From assembly GCA_026710155.1 (NCBI GenBank), contig JAPORQ010000052.1, positions 26,236-90,235 on the forward strand: a stretch of DNA of 64,000 nt. Reading direction: 5' to 3'. Positions 18,068 through 27,630 of this stretch are shown here, piece by piece (positions within the stretch are counted from its first letter, which is position 1; the number at the start of each line of letters is the position of its first letter). The position numbers and the translations under genes were made by a program. This DNA comes from Paracoccaceae bacterium (GTDB lineage Bacteria > Pseudomonadota > Alphaproteobacteria > Rhodobacterales > Rhodobacteraceae). The notes below the pieces were generated by a model. It worked only from the letters and a program-made list of their open reading frames with translations, did no database searches and was not told the origin of the DNA.

Positions 18068-19162
18068 CTATATGCGAATGATATTCCTGGGCAAGGAGGA
18101 AAGAATCTCGGGGCCGTCTTCCCTGATGATCACAATTTCTTCTAGCCTCACTCCAAACTTGCCTGGCAGGTAAATCCCCGGCTCGATGGAAAAGACCATC
18201 CCCGTTTCCAATATAGTTTCCGATGAGGCCGTAATATAAGGTGGTTCATGGATTTCAATTCCCAATCCATGTCCGGTTCGGTGCACAAAGTATTCGCCAT
18301 AACCCGCTTTCGCTATGACCCCTCTGGCCGCCTGGTCAACTTCCCTTGCCATGATTCCTGATTTGGCAATTTCCATGGCACCGATGACAGCCTCATTGAC
18401 AATACCATGGACCTTGACCATCTCCTTGGATGGTTCTCCCAATACGGCAAAGCGGGTTATATCACTTGAGTATTCCCCTTTCTGCCCGCCGATATCAATG
18501 ACTATTCCATTACCCAACTCCAGAATACTCGACCCAGTATGATGATGCGGCAAGGCCCCATTCGGCCCAGCCGCAACAATGGCAAATTTCATTGCGGTGT
18601 CCTGGTCCTTGAATTTCCTCTCTATGATGGCAGCCACTTCCAACTCACTCATGCCCGGCCTGATGGCAGCACTACCGGCAAGCATGGCCTGATCGGCTAT
18701 GGCTGCATTTTCCTTGAGGCTCGCATATTCCAGTTCATCCTTGCGCATTCTGAGGGCACCAACGGTATTTTCCGTGAAACTCCGATTGGCTCCTGGCAAG
18801 TGGTCCACCAGCAGCATGGCAAAATCTGCCCGCATCGTTTCATCCAGCACGATGTTCACGGCATTCCCTGCCCCAACATCATACAGGGCCGCAAGCAAGG
18901 CATCGGCAGACCCTTCATCATCGGCCCATTCATGGCAGGTAATGGAACATCTTTGCCTGGTATCCTCGGCATTGAGAGCGGGCATCAGAAAGGCCTCCCT
19001 TTCTTCCCCGATCAACAGCAGGCATGGCCGTTCGTCAGCATGCGTATGAAACCCCAATACCCATTGCATATGAGCACCAGGCCCCAAGGCGACCAGTTGG
19101 GTATTGGTTGCCTTCATGCTGGCCCTTATCTTTCCCAACCTTTTGACAGCCCTTTCACTCAT
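18068..19162 (-). CDS. M24 family metallopeptidase (Xaa-Pro/creatinase-like)
   Basis: 364 residues. The C-terminal pita-bread domain shows the five metal ligands: Asp in IVIDIGGQ, Asp in YSSDITRF, His in HRTGHGLGIEIHE, Glu in FSIEPGIY and Glu in VRLEEIV. The N-terminal domain is of creatinase or prolidase type. It may hydrolyse an amide or peptide released after ring opening, for example an N-carbamoyl or prolyl compound; this is inferred from its place between racemase and HyuB. Ligands are complete, so an active enzyme is expected. Confidence 0.93.
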   Translation of the reverse strand: MSERAVKRLGKIRASMKATNTQLVALGPGAHMQWVLGFHTHADERPCLLLIGEEREAFLMPALNAEDTRQRCSITCHEWADDEGSADALLAALYDVGAGNAVNIVLDETMRADFAMLLVDHLPGANRSFTENTVGALRMRKDELEYASLKENAAIADQAMLAGSAAIRPGMSELEVAAIIERKFKDQDTAMKFAIVAAGPNGALPHHHTGSSILELGNGIVIDIGGQKGEYSSDITRFAVLGEPSKEMVKVHGIVNEAVIGAMEIAKSGIMAREVDQAARGVIAKAGYGEYFVHRTGHGLGIEIHEPPYITASSETILETGMVFSIEPGIYLPGKFGVRLEEIVIIREDGPEILSSLPRNIIRI

Positions 19163-19182
19163 TTATATCTCTCCTCATATTG

Positions 19183-19998
19183 TTACCTTCCTGACGCCCC
19201 GATAATAATCCTATTGCCGAATACATCGCCATCATTGATGATGCCAAAACGATCGATTTCCTCTTCGGGTGGCTCTTCACACGACCATCTGCGACTTGGT
19301 ATCCAACCGCATTGCCTTTGCAACATGGCTGCATACTCGGCCCTCTTGAGGGCTGCTATGGACGGGTCTATGACAGGTACACCCAACTCCTTCTCCAGGT
19401 TTTGGTAAAATCCCACCTCCCTGGTACACCCCAATATTATCGCTTCGGCATAATCCTCCTCCACAGCCCGGCGACCGGCATCAATCAAAAGCCTTTCCGT
19501 TCTTTCAGGATTGACCTGAAAGTCGTTGACACCGAGTTCAACATGATAAAATCCGCTCAGCTGTTCACTTTTACCGTATACACTGATGGTAGTGGCCATT
19601 TGATCGACCCATTTGCGACGACCGACAATGACACCAAACCTGTTGGCCAGGCTGCAGGCGATTTCGACCGAGGCGATACAGGGAGCTGTTACGGTCATTG
19701 CCCCTGAAACTTCCCTGGCATCGTGCAGGGCCGTATCGTAGAAACAACTCAGGGCAACGGCATCAAAGCCTTCTAGGGACGCAACCCTGGTTCCCCTGAC
19801 GATGCCAGAGGATACAACGGCCTCATAAGCCCTGTATTCGATATGGGTAAAACCGCCATCTGATTCCTTCAGGGACATGATGTGTACCTCGGTATCCGGA
19901 TTCTTGTAACTCCTTACCATGTCAGCAAACAACTCATCAAAAGCTGCTGTACCCACCGGTCTGAGATACATGACCTTGAGGGGCAAATCTCTGCTCAC
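19183..19998 (-). CDS. aspartate/glutamate (hydantoin) racemase family protein, copy 2
   Basis: 271 residues from a GTG start. The two catalytic-type cysteines are in ALSCFYDTALHDAREVSG and IILGCTREVGF, with TAPCIASVEIA between them. Hydantoin racemases of this family interconvert D- and L-5-substituted hydantoins so that a stereospecific hydantoinase can use both. It is highly similar to the next gene upstream in the operon (20028-20837), a tandem duplication that has diverged. Confidence 0.93.
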   Translation of the reverse strand: MSRDLPLKVMYLRPVGTAAFDELFADMVRSYKNPDTEVHIMSLKESDGGFTHIEYRAYEAVVSSGIVRGTRVASLEGFDAVALSCFYDTALHDAREVSGAMTVTAPCIASVEIACSLANRFGVIVGRRKWVDQMATTISVYGKSEQLSGFYHVELGVNDFQVNPERTERLLIDAGRRAVEEDYAEAIILGCTREVGFYQNLEKELGVPVIDPSIAALKRAEYAAMLQRQCGWIPSRRWSCEEPPEEEIDRFGIINDGDVFGNRIIIGASGR

Positions 19999-20027
19999 AG
20001 CAAAAACACTTACTTAAATGTTCCTGC

Positions 20028-20837
20028 CTATTCGGCTTCAACAATCTGCCGATTGCCAAAGACATCACCCTCATCAATGATGCCAAATCGCTTCAACTCA
20101 TCTTCCGGCGGCGATTCACAGGACCATTTGCGGCTGGGTATCCAACCGCACTGACGCTTGAGAATGCCTGCATACTCGGCCCGCTTCAGGGCAGAAATAG
20201 AAGGGTCCAGGACTGGAACACCAAGGGTTTTGGTCAGGGACCGGAAAAAGCCCAACTCCAGGGTACATCCAAGTATGATGGCCTCGGCGTAATCCTCCTC
20301 CACGGCCTTGCGGCCTACCTCGGTCAGTAACCGTTCGGTTCGTTCATGGTCAACGAGAAATTCATTCACGCCCAATTCCACATGATAAAAACCGCTGAGT
20401 TGTCCGCACCGGCCATTTTCCCTGACGGTTGTGGTCATCTGGTTGACCCATTTGCGGCGACCGACTATGATGCCAAAGCGATTGGCCAGGCTGCAGGCGA
20501 TCTCGACGGAAGCCATGCAGGGAGCGGTTACAATCATCTCCCCCGAAACTTCCCTGGCGTCATGCAGGGCCGTATCATAAAAACACCCGATGGCCAATGC
20601 ATCAAAACCTTCCAGGGCCGCTGCCCTAGTTGCCCTGATGATGCCGGATGTTACAATAGCTTCATAGGACCTGTATTCGATATGGGTAAAGCCCCCATCG
20701 GATTCCTTCAGGGACGTGATATGCACTTCCGTACCCGGCAGTTTGAACTCTCTGGCCATATCGGCAAAGACCGGATCATAAGCCGCGGTTCCAACCGGGT
20801 TCAGATACATGATTTTAAGGGGTTCATTGGCTGTCAT
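20028..20837 (-). CDS. aspartate/glutamate (hydantoin) racemase family protein, copy 1
   Basis: 269 residues. The start at 20837 is chosen because TAGGAG lies eight bases upstream and it aligns with the paralogue's start; an in-frame Met run up to 20876 would overlap hyuB and adds MMMKKRWLCRR. Cysteines lie in AIGCFYDTALHDAREVSG and IILGCTLELGF. Same role as its neighbour: racemising a ring substrate or amino-acid product. Two adjacent copies suggest two substrates or a heteromer. Confidence 0.94.
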   Translation of the reverse strand: MTANEPLKIMYLNPVGTAAYDPVFADMAREFKLPGTEVHITSLKESDGGFTHIEYRSYEAIVTSGIIRATRAAALEGFDALAIGCFYDTALHDAREVSGEMIVTAPCMASVEIACSLANRFGIIVGRRKWVNQMTTTVRENGRCGQLSGFYHVELGVNEFLVDHERTERLLTEVGRKAVEEDYAEAIILGCTLELGFFRSLTKTLGVPVLDPSISALKRAEYAGILKRQCGWIPSRKWSCESPPEDELKRFGIIDEGDVFGNRQIVEAE

Positions 20838-20872
20838 GGCAATTCTCCTACATAACCATCTCTTTTTCATCA

Positions 20873-22537
20873 TCAATCCTTCAGACCAAATACTTCCCTG
20901 GCCTGACCATCGGTAATCAATCCGTTCATGAGATCCCTTCTTACAAGTTCGGGATCTCGTTCCTTCGGATCTCCCAATCCGCCCCCATTGCCGGTATAAA
21001 CCCGAATGACGTCATCCTTGTGGGTGGTCAATCCCGATATGGTGGCAAAGGTCTGCACCTCGCCCTCCTTTGGTATGAACTCTATGTAATTGGGTGATCC
21101 ATCATGGCCACCATCAAGGCCCCAGGCCGGGAATTTTGAACGGGTATAGCCGGCCGTCAGAAAGCCATTATCGGCCCTCACCCGGTAATCTAGCACGATA
21201 CCCCTTCCCCCCATGTGCCTGCCCTCACCGCCCGGGCCTACATTCAGTGCCATCTGGTCAACAATGAGGCCGTTCCGGGCCTCATTGATCTCGGCCGGGC
21301 AATTGTAGGTTTCACCATGGAAGCCACAGAACATGCTGGAATTGCCATCCCCTGACTGGCTTGCACCCCAACCACCAAGCTGAGGCTCAATCACCGTGTA
21401 TTGACGCCCCGTATCCGGATGAATGCCACCAATAAAGGTACCACACACGGAAGCAAAATGACCGGCGGCCAGCCTTTCGGGCATGTGTCTGGCCAGACAT
21501 CGCCACATGACATCATAGACCCGCAATTCGATTTCGTAATAGAAACCGAGGGGTGCCGGTTCCCTTGCATGGAAAACCGTTCCTTCCCGGGTCAGCAGTT
21601 CAATCGGTCGAAAGGATCCACCATTGGCTGGCGAATAGGGGTCGGTAAGCGACTTGAATACCATCTGGACGGCAACCATGACCCCATCGCGGCTGGTATT
21701 CAGGGGAGCATCAAGTTGATCTGGATTGTTCCTCAGATCAACGATGAACCTGTCTTCGGCAATGGTTATCTTCACATTGTAAAACTGGCCGTTATCCTGC
21801 TCTTCAGTCAATTCATAGGTGCCCTTGGGCAATTTGGCCAGTTCCCGGCGGGAAACCCTTTCGCCATAATCCATGAAAGCCTCGACAGCCTTGGCAAAGG
21901 TCGTGGTACCATACTTCTCGGCAATCGACATCAAACTTCGCTCCCCAATCCTGACCGAGGCAATGGCTGCCCAGAGATCGCCCTCCAAAACATCAGGCAT
22001 GCGGGAATTGACCTTGATGACCTCCATGACCGGAACAATCGTTTCCCCTTTCGAAATGATCTTGACCGCCGGCAACCTCAATCCTTCCTGGAAAATACTG
22101 GTCGCCTCGCCGGTCAATGACCCTGGAGCCATGCCACCGACATCCGAGTTGTGGGCAATGTTGGCACACCAGGCAATCAATTCTCCTCCAGAGAATACCG
22201 GCATAACGACGACGATGTCGTTAAGGTGCGTAACTCCTCCATAATAGGGATCATTGGTGGCAAATATGTCGCCGGGTTCAATATCCCCTGGCTGGTCAAA
22301 CTTCTTGATTATCACCTTGACTGATTTGTCCAGGACACCGACAAAAGCCGGAATGCCTGCCCCCGAACCGGCGATTTCCCCCTGGGGATCCATGATGCCG
22401 GTTCCCATGTCCAGGACTTCATAGATTATTGAACTCATGGCTGTCTTGCGCATGGCCGCAAACATCTCATCGGCGGCAGCCTGCAAGGAGTTCTGGATAA
22501 TCTCGATCGTGATCGGATCGGTTTCGTTGGTGGTCAT
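20873..22537 (-). CDS. hydantoinase B/oxoprolinase family protein (first copy)
   Basis: 554 residues from 22537, where GGGAGG sits six bases upstream; an ATG at 22543 touches that site. Signature phrases are TIEIIQNSLQAAADEMFAAMRKTAMS, ATNDPYYGGVTHLNDIVVVMPVF, PLNTSRDGVM, VCGTFIGGIHP and a terminal GNGGGLGDP followed by a 25-residue tail with ERDPELV. It partners HyuA encoded just upstream, as in acetone carboxylase and N-methylhydantoinase complexes. Confidence 0.95.
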   Translation of the reverse strand: MTTNETDPITIEIIQNSLQAAADEMFAAMRKTAMSSIIYEVLDMGTGIMDPQGEIAGSGAGIPAFVGVLDKSVKVIIKKFDQPGDIEPGDIFATNDPYYGGVTHLNDIVVVMPVFSGGELIAWCANIAHNSDVGGMAPGSLTGEATSIFQEGLRLPAVKIISKGETIVPVMEVIKVNSRMPDVLEGDLWAAIASVRIGERSLMSIAEKYGTTTFAKAVEAFMDYGERVSRRELAKLPKGTYELTEEQDNGQFYNVKITIAEDRFIVDLRNNPDQLDAPLNTSRDGVMVAVQMVFKSLTDPYSPANGGSFRPIELLTREGTVFHAREPAPLGFYYEIELRVYDVMWRCLARHMPERLAAGHFASVCGTFIGGIHPDTGRQYTVIEPQLGGWGASQSGDGNSSMFCGFHGETYNCPAEINEARNGLIVDQMALNVGPGGEGRHMGGRGIVLDYRVRADNGFLTAGYTRSKFPAWGLDGGHDGSPNYIEFIPKEGEVQTFATISGLTTHKDDVIRVYTGNGGGLGDPKERDPELVRRDLMNGLITDGQAREVFGLKD

Positions 22538-22549
22538 GTCCATCCTCCC

Positions 22550-24616
22550 TCAAATTGTGATGATGTAATTGCCATAGTCATCAACAACGGTCCGGTTGCC
22601 CGGATGGACAACAATTGTCGTTCCCTCCTCCTCGATGATGGCCGGTCCCTCAAACGCCATTCCGGGTTCCAGTCGGGAACCGTCATAGGTGGTTGCCTCA
22701 TGGATGCCCTCCAAGGCATAATCCACCTCTCGGACCTCTTTGACGGCCGTCGATATATCCCGGCCAGTCGTTTGCCTGGCGGGCAGTGAGAGTTTGCCAA
22801 CCTCGGCTACGGCCACGAGATGAATACCCACCATTTCGACCGGTGCATCCAGCCGATAGGTATATTCGCGTTCATAGACCTCCTTGAAACTGTCAACAAT
22901 ATTGGAGATTTTCTCTCCGGCAATGGCACCCTTCAACTCTACTTCGGTCGTATGCTCCTGATTCTGGTACCTTAACTTGGCAAATCTCGTGAAGGAAATC
23001 TCCCCCCTATCGATGTTTTCTCCGGCAAACTGCTCCAGGGCTGTCTTTTCCGCTTCCCTGAAGGTTTCCTCGATGTGCTCGGCCGTGCCCTGATTCAAAT
23101 CGGCAAGACAGGTTACGAAGTAATCCCTCCTGAGATCCGACATGGTCATGCCCCAGGCCGAAAACACTGCAGAATTGGCCGGAATAATGATCTTGCCGAC
23201 CCCCAGTTCCTGAGCAAGGGCCACGGCATGCATGCCACCTCCCCCACCAAAGGCCACGAGGGTAAAGTCCCTTGGATCAAATCCTCGGTTGAGTGATACA
23301 AGTTTCAAAGCATTGACCATGCTGTTGTTGGCAATCCTGACGATCCCCCTGGCAGCTTCCCGCGTGTCAACCCCGAGTTTCTTGCCAATGTTGCCAATGG
23401 TTTTCTCAACATTGGCCATGTCAGCGGTGATTTCGCCACCACAGAAGTAATCCTTGTTGATCCTGCCCAGAAGCAGGTTGGCATCGGTGGTCGTGGCTTC
23501 GGTCCCACCCTTGCCGTAGCTGGCAGGACCGGGAACGGCCCCGGCCGATTGGGGACCGACATGCAACTTGCCGTAATCATCCACCCAGGCGATGGACCCT
23601 CCCCCATTGCCGATTTCGACAAGATCAACCACTGGAACCATGACAGGATAACCCGAGGATTTCCGGCTTTTCTCAATCCAGTAGTCGGTAACAATCCTGA
23701 TATTGCCGTTTTCGATCAGGGAACATTTGGCGGTCGTGCCCCCGATATCCAGGGCAAGGACATTGGGATCACCGATCAGTTTGCCCAGTTCGGCCGCTCC
23801 CCATATCCCCGATGAGGGACCTGATTCAATCATCGTAATGGGTGTCCTGGCAATGGCCTCAAGGGTATCAACCCCGCAATTGGACTGCATGACATAAGGG
23901 CTTCCCCCGAAGCCGTTAGCCTTGAGTTTTTCATCAAGTCGCCTGAGGTAACCTTCGGCCACCGGCTGGACATAGGCCGAAAGGACAGCCGTATTGGTTC
24001 GTTCATATTCCCGCCATTCCCGGGCAATGCTGTGCGAGGAGACGACCCTGACCTCAGGCCAGAGTTCCCTGACAGCCGACTCGGTGGCCTGTTCATGGGC
24101 CGGATTGGCATAGGAATGGAGATAGCTGATGGCGATGGCCTCTACCCCCTCATCCTTGAAGCCATTGATGATATCTACCAACCCATCAAGGATCAGTGGT
24201 CTCATTTCCTCCCCTTGGTAGGTCATGCGACCGGGCAGTTCACAGCGCAGGTATCGGGGGACGAAGGGTGGTGGTTTTTCATAATGCAGATTGAAGAAAT
24301 CAGGTCTGTTGCCTCTGGCGATTTCCAGTGTATCGCGAAAGCCTTCGGTGGTGATCAGGCCAACCTTGACGCCCTTTCTTTCCGTCAGGGCATTGATGAC
24401 TACGGTTGTACCATGAGCCAGGTAATTAACTCTGGCCAGATCGACCCCGGCCTTCTCAATGACATTCATCATGCCGGTTTCATAATCAGGTGGTGTGGTG
24501 GCCGATTTGGCTGTACTCACCGTTGATTGGCCGGTCTTGCCAGCGATTTCAAAACAGACCAAATCGGTGAATGTTCCACCGACATCGGTCGCAACACGTA
24601 TTGTTGAGTCAACCAT
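22550..24616 (-). CDS. hydantoinase/oxoprolinase family protein HyuA
   Basis: 688 residues. The N-terminal RVATDVGGTFTDLVCFE and ALDIGGTTAKCSLIENG are the phosphate loops of the ASKHA (actin-like) fold that binds ATP. NSAVFSAWGM and a C-terminal beta-rich domain (GPAIIEEEGTTIVVHPG) complete the family. HyuA phosphorylates the substrate carbonyl to drive ring opening with HyuB. Candidate substrates are 5-oxoproline, N-methylhydantoin and related lactams; sequence alone does not tell. It overlaps the GAF gene by 8 bases. Confidence 0.96.
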   Translation of the reverse strand: MVDSTIRVATDVGGTFTDLVCFEIAGKTGQSTVSTAKSATTPPDYETGMMNVIEKAGVDLARVNYLAHGTTVVINALTERKGVKVGLITTEGFRDTLEIARGNRPDFFNLHYEKPPPFVPRYLRCELPGRMTYQGEEMRPLILDGLVDIINGFKDEGVEAIAISYLHSYANPAHEQATESAVRELWPEVRVVSSHSIAREWREYERTNTAVLSAYVQPVAEGYLRRLDEKLKANGFGGSPYVMQSNCGVDTLEAIARTPITMIESGPSSGIWGAAELGKLIGDPNVLALDIGGTTAKCSLIENGNIRIVTDYWIEKSRKSSGYPVMVPVVDLVEIGNGGGSIAWVDDYGKLHVGPQSAGAVPGPASYGKGGTEATTTDANLLLGRINKDYFCGGEITADMANVEKTIGNIGKKLGVDTREAARGIVRIANNSMVNALKLVSLNRGFDPRDFTLVAFGGGGGMHAVALAQELGVGKIIIPANSAVFSAWGMTMSDLRRDYFVTCLADLNQGTAEHIEETFREAEKTALEQFAGENIDRGEISFTRFAKLRYQNQEHTTEVELKGAIAGEKISNIVDSFKEVYEREYTYRLDAPVEMVGIHLVAVAEVGKLSLPARQTTGRDISTAVKEVREVDYALEGIHEATTYDGSRLEPGMAFEGPAIIEEEGTTIVVHPGNRTVVDDYGNYIITI

Positions 24617-25106
24617 TTATATTTCCATTAGTGACATAATCGTTGAAAAGAAAACAAAAGGTGCCGGGGACCTTGAGTTGTTCGGCGAAGGGAAGGGTTG
24701 CCGGTGGATAGGCACCGGCCGGACCCAGGATGTTCAGGGTACCGCATATCTTTCCCCCAATGACGATCGGTACATTGATTATGGCTTCACAGCCGAGTGA
24801 CTTGATCACTTCATGATCAGGAAACACTTCAACCAGAGCAGCGTAATCATTGGCAACAAAAAGTCGTTTTTGCCCGATCACGATATCTGCCCAATCCCCG
24901 GTGGTAATCGGCTTGGTACCAGACAGGGGGTAAACCTCTGGCTCGCTGGTATAGATACGATGGGCTTCTCCTCCGGCAAAATCAACTTTCATCACGGAAA
25001 ACAGTTTTATATCCAGCTGGGTAACGGCTAATCGTTCAAGCTCCTCAAAAAGTTGTTCGGTCCGGCAGTTTGCATTCTCGGCCAGACGAATAAACCTGTC
25101 CATCAT
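24609..25106 (-). CDS. GAF domain-containing protein
   Basis: 165 residues. It has the GAF layout: an N-terminal helix (IRLAENANCRTEQLFEELERLA), a beta-sheet with RIYTSEPEVYPLSGTKP, and the typical INVPIVIGGKICGTLNIL strand pair. GAF folds bind small molecules. In this operon it may sense the imported compound or act as a small accessory subunit; both are guesses. It overlaps the ATP-binding gene upstream by 4 bases and hyuA by 8, indicating tight coupling. Confidence 0.88.
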   Translation of the reverse strand: MMDRFIRLAENANCRTEQLFEELERLAVTQLDIKLFSVMKVDFAGGEAHRIYTSEPEVYPLSGTKPITTGDWADIVIGQKRLFVANDYAALVEVFPDHEVIKSLGCEAIINVPIVIGGKICGTLNILGPAGAYPPATLPFAEQLKVPGTFCFLFNDYVTNGNING

Positions 25107-25927
25107 TCTACTGCCTCCATTGCCAGCCCTTCCCTCAATCTGTTTCTCATGATGCGTTCCTCTTCAGTAATGACCGGAGAGGCGCTGATCAGTCTTCTGG
25201 TATAGTCGTGTTCGGGATTATCAAATATCTCGTGGGTGGATTTCAGCTCGACCAGTTGACCATCTTTCAAGACGGCAACTCGATCGGCCATATTGCGGAC
25301 CACGGCCAAATCATGGGTTATGAAAACATAGGTGAGGTTCCGTTTTCTACGCAATTCATTCAAAAGGATCAGAACCCGTGCCTGGACCAAGACATCCAAG
25401 GCTGAAGTTGGTTCATCAAGGACAATCATTTCAGGCTGGCTGGCCAGAGCCCTTGCAATTGCCACCCTCTGACATTGACCACCCGAAAGGGTCAATGGGG
25501 CTCTTGTGGCATAATCGGCCGGTAGACCTACTTCACCGAGTAACTCCTCCACCCGGGTCATCCGTGCACCCTTGGTACCTATGTCATGAACATCAAGGGG
25601 CAGTTTGAGGGTTGCTCCAATTCTTCGACTTGGGTTGATGGAAGAAAAGGGGTTCTGCTGGACAAGCTGTATGGCTCTGCGCTGGCTTTTGGTTCGGTGC
25701 GCACCAAGGGGTTGTCCCTTGAAGCTGATTTGGCCCGAGGTTGGTGGATACACACCCAAAATCATGTTGGCCACCGTGCTTTTGCCGGAACCCGACTCAC
25801 CAACTATGGCCAGACATTCCCCCTGCCATAGATCCACAGTAACCCCCCGGACCGCATGGACCTGATAGCCTTCCAGTTGAAACATCTTGGCAAGTTGGTT
25901 GATCGCAAGCAGGGGAACAGTCATCAA
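25103..25927 (-). CDS. ABC transporter ATP-binding protein (DppF/OppF type)
   Basis: 274 residues: Walker A GESGSGKST, Q-loop QQNPFSSINPSRRIG, signature LSGGQCQRVAIARAL, Walker B IVLDEPTSALD and switch FITHDLAVVR. It is one of the two ATPases of a peptide/nickel-type importer whose other parts are encoded immediately upstream. It is slightly shorter than typical DppF. Confidence 0.95.
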   Translation of the reverse strand: MMTVPLLAINQLAKMFQLEGYQVHAVRGVTVDLWQGECLAIVGESGSGKSTVANMILGVYPPTSGQISFKGQPLGAHRTKSQRRAIQLVQQNPFSSINPSRRIGATLKLPLDVHDIGTKGARMTRVEELLGEVGLPADYATRAPLTLSGGQCQRVAIARALASQPEMIVLDEPTSALDVLVQARVLILLNELRRKRNLTYVFITHDLAVVRNMADRVAVLKDGQLVELKSTHEIFDNPEHDYTRRLISASPVITEEERIMRNRLREGLAMEAVE

Positions 25928-26800
25928 TCAGGCATCCCAATGTACTTCCCTTGGAGCGAGAAAGGCCGAGGTATCATTGATGGCATCAGAAATTGTATCG
26001 CCACTGGTAATACTTGGTACCGCCGCCAGCAAGGCTCTGGTATAGGGATGTTTCGGGTTGGCAAACACATCCTCCGTCTTTCCTTCCTCAACAATCCTTC
26101 CCTGGTAGATCACATAGAGACGATCGGAAAATTCCCGTACAACCCCAAGATTGTGGGATATGAAAAAGACCGAGGTTCCCCTTTCCTCGACCATGTCATG
26201 CATCAGGCGAAGGGTTTGGTCCTGGACCGTTACATCAAGGGCCGTACCTGGTTCATCAGCTATCAGCAATGTTGGTTCATTGATCAACCCCATGGCAATC
26301 ATGACCCGCTGGTTCATGCCGCCTGAGAGTTGAAAGGGAAAGGACTTCAATACCCGTTCCGGTTCGGTTATGTTGACATCACCCAGTATGGCCGTGGCTT
26401 CACCTCTGGCATCATCAAGGTTTATGGTGGGGCGATTTCGTTTCAGAACCTCGTGAAACTGGGTTTCGATGCGATAAACCGGATTGAGGGCCGATACCGG
26501 ATCCTGAAAGATCATTGACATTCTGCTGCCCCGCAACTGGCGTCTTTCCCGGGCGGTCATCAACGCCAGATCCCTTCCCTCGAAATTGATTGTGCCTGAT
26601 ACCCTGGTCTTGCTCTGGGCCTGCAGCAAGCCAAGGACCAATCTGGCTGTTACCGACTTGCCGGAACCCGATTCACCAACCAGCGCCACCTTTTCCTTTT
26701 GACCTATGGTCAGGGAAACATCATGCAGCACCCTGGTTGTTTCCATCAGCCCCTTGAAACTCAGGGAGAGGTCAATGATTTCCAAGGTTGGGTTCTTCAT
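25928..26800 (-). CDS. ABC transporter ATP-binding protein (DppD/OppD type)
   Basis: 290 residues: Walker A GESGSGKSV, FQDPVSALNPVYRI, signature LSGGMNQRVMIAMGL, Walker B LLIADEPGTALD and switch FFISHNLGVVR. The C-terminal HPYTRALLAAVPS is the oligopeptide-transporter ATPase tail. Its stop abuts the next ATPase start, and its start overlaps the permease stop by 4 bases. Confidence 0.95.
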   Translation of the reverse strand: MKNPTLEIIDLSLSFKGLMETTRVLHDVSLTIGQKEKVALVGESGSGKSVTARLVLGLLQAQSKTRVSGTINFEGRDLALMTARERRQLRGSRMSMIFQDPVSALNPVYRIETQFHEVLKRNRPTINLDDARGEATAILGDVNITEPERVLKSFPFQLSGGMNQRVMIAMGLINEPTLLIADEPGTALDVTVQDQTLRLMHDMVEERGTSVFFISHNLGVVREFSDRLYVIYQGRIVEEGKTEDVFANPKHPYTRALLAAVPSITSGDTISDAINDTSAFLAPREVHWDA

Positions 26801-27630
26801 TGGTGTGTTCCCAAAACTTCCCGCATGGCATCACCAAGCAGGTTGAAGCCGAAAACGGCTACCAGTATTGCCAGACCGGGGAATACGGTCAGCCACCAGG
26901 AATCCGGCAGGTAGCGCGCGCCCTCGGCCACCATGGAGCCAAGATCGGGTGTGGGCGGCTGGACCCCCAAACCGAGAAACGACAGGGACGAGGCAATCAG
27001 GATGACAAAACCAAGATCCAGGGTCATTTTGGTCAGGATGGCCGGAAAACAGTTGGGCAGTATTTCGACAAACATGATATGGAATCTGGAGGCTCCGATA
27101 ACCTCGGCTGCCAGGACATAACCTTCTTCCCTTTCGGCCAGGGTCAGGTTATGGACCAGACGGGAATACCAAGGCCACCACATGACCGTCACCGCCATCA
27201 TGCCATTGATCAGGGTGGGTTCCAGGACACCCATGATGGACATGGCCAGAACCAGGGGCGGGATGGACAGGAAAACCTCGGTCGTTCGCATCAGGACAAA
27301 ACGAACCCTTGGACCAAGATAGCCTGCCATCAGACCGACGGTTACGCCCAGGGGTACGGCCAAAAGGAGAACAACAATGCCCAGAATGAGGGAAATCCTG
27401 TAGGCATAGATAATCCTGGTAAAGAGATCCCTGCCCACGAGATCGGTACCCATGATATTGGTCCAATCGGGTGGTTGATTGAAATTGTCGAAATCCACGA
27501 CCGTTCCACGATGGCTTGGAAACGGCGTGATGAAATCAGCCAGGATGGCCGAGCCCACGACCAGGCCAATGAGAATGACCCCGATAACGGAAAGGGGGGT
27601 GGCGAAGATAATTCTGACTGCTCTCTTCAA
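26797..27630 (-). CDS. ABC transporter permease (DppC type)
   Basis: 277 residues. The start is placed at TTG 27630, which overlaps the upstream permease stop (TTGA) and has GGAG about eight bases ahead; a longer frame reaching 27798 would run far into the upstream gene. About five membrane segments are visible, with PFPSHRGTVVDFDNFNQPP in the first periplasmic loop, MGTDLVGRDLFTRIIYAYRISL, and the EAA loop AAEVIGASRFHIMFVEILPN that docks the ATPases. Confidence 0.93.
   Translation of the reverse strand: MKRAVRIIFATPLSVIGVILIGLVVGSAILADFITPFPSHRGTVVDFDNFNQPPDWTNIMGTDLVGRDLFTRIIYAYRISLILGIVVLLLAVPLGVTVGLMAGYLGPRVRFVLMRTTEVFLSIPPLVLAMSIMGVLEPTLINGMMAVTVMWWPWYSRLVHNLTLAEREEGYVLAAEVIGASRFHIMFVEILPNCFPAILTKMTLDLGFVILIASSLSFLGLGVQPPTPDLGSMVAEGARYLPDSWWLTVFPGLAILVAVFGFNLLGDAMREVLGTHQ

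Noticed and set aside
18539..19408. 289-codon plus-strand frame
   Set aside because: Opposite the M24 peptidase and racemase genes, both with intact active sites.
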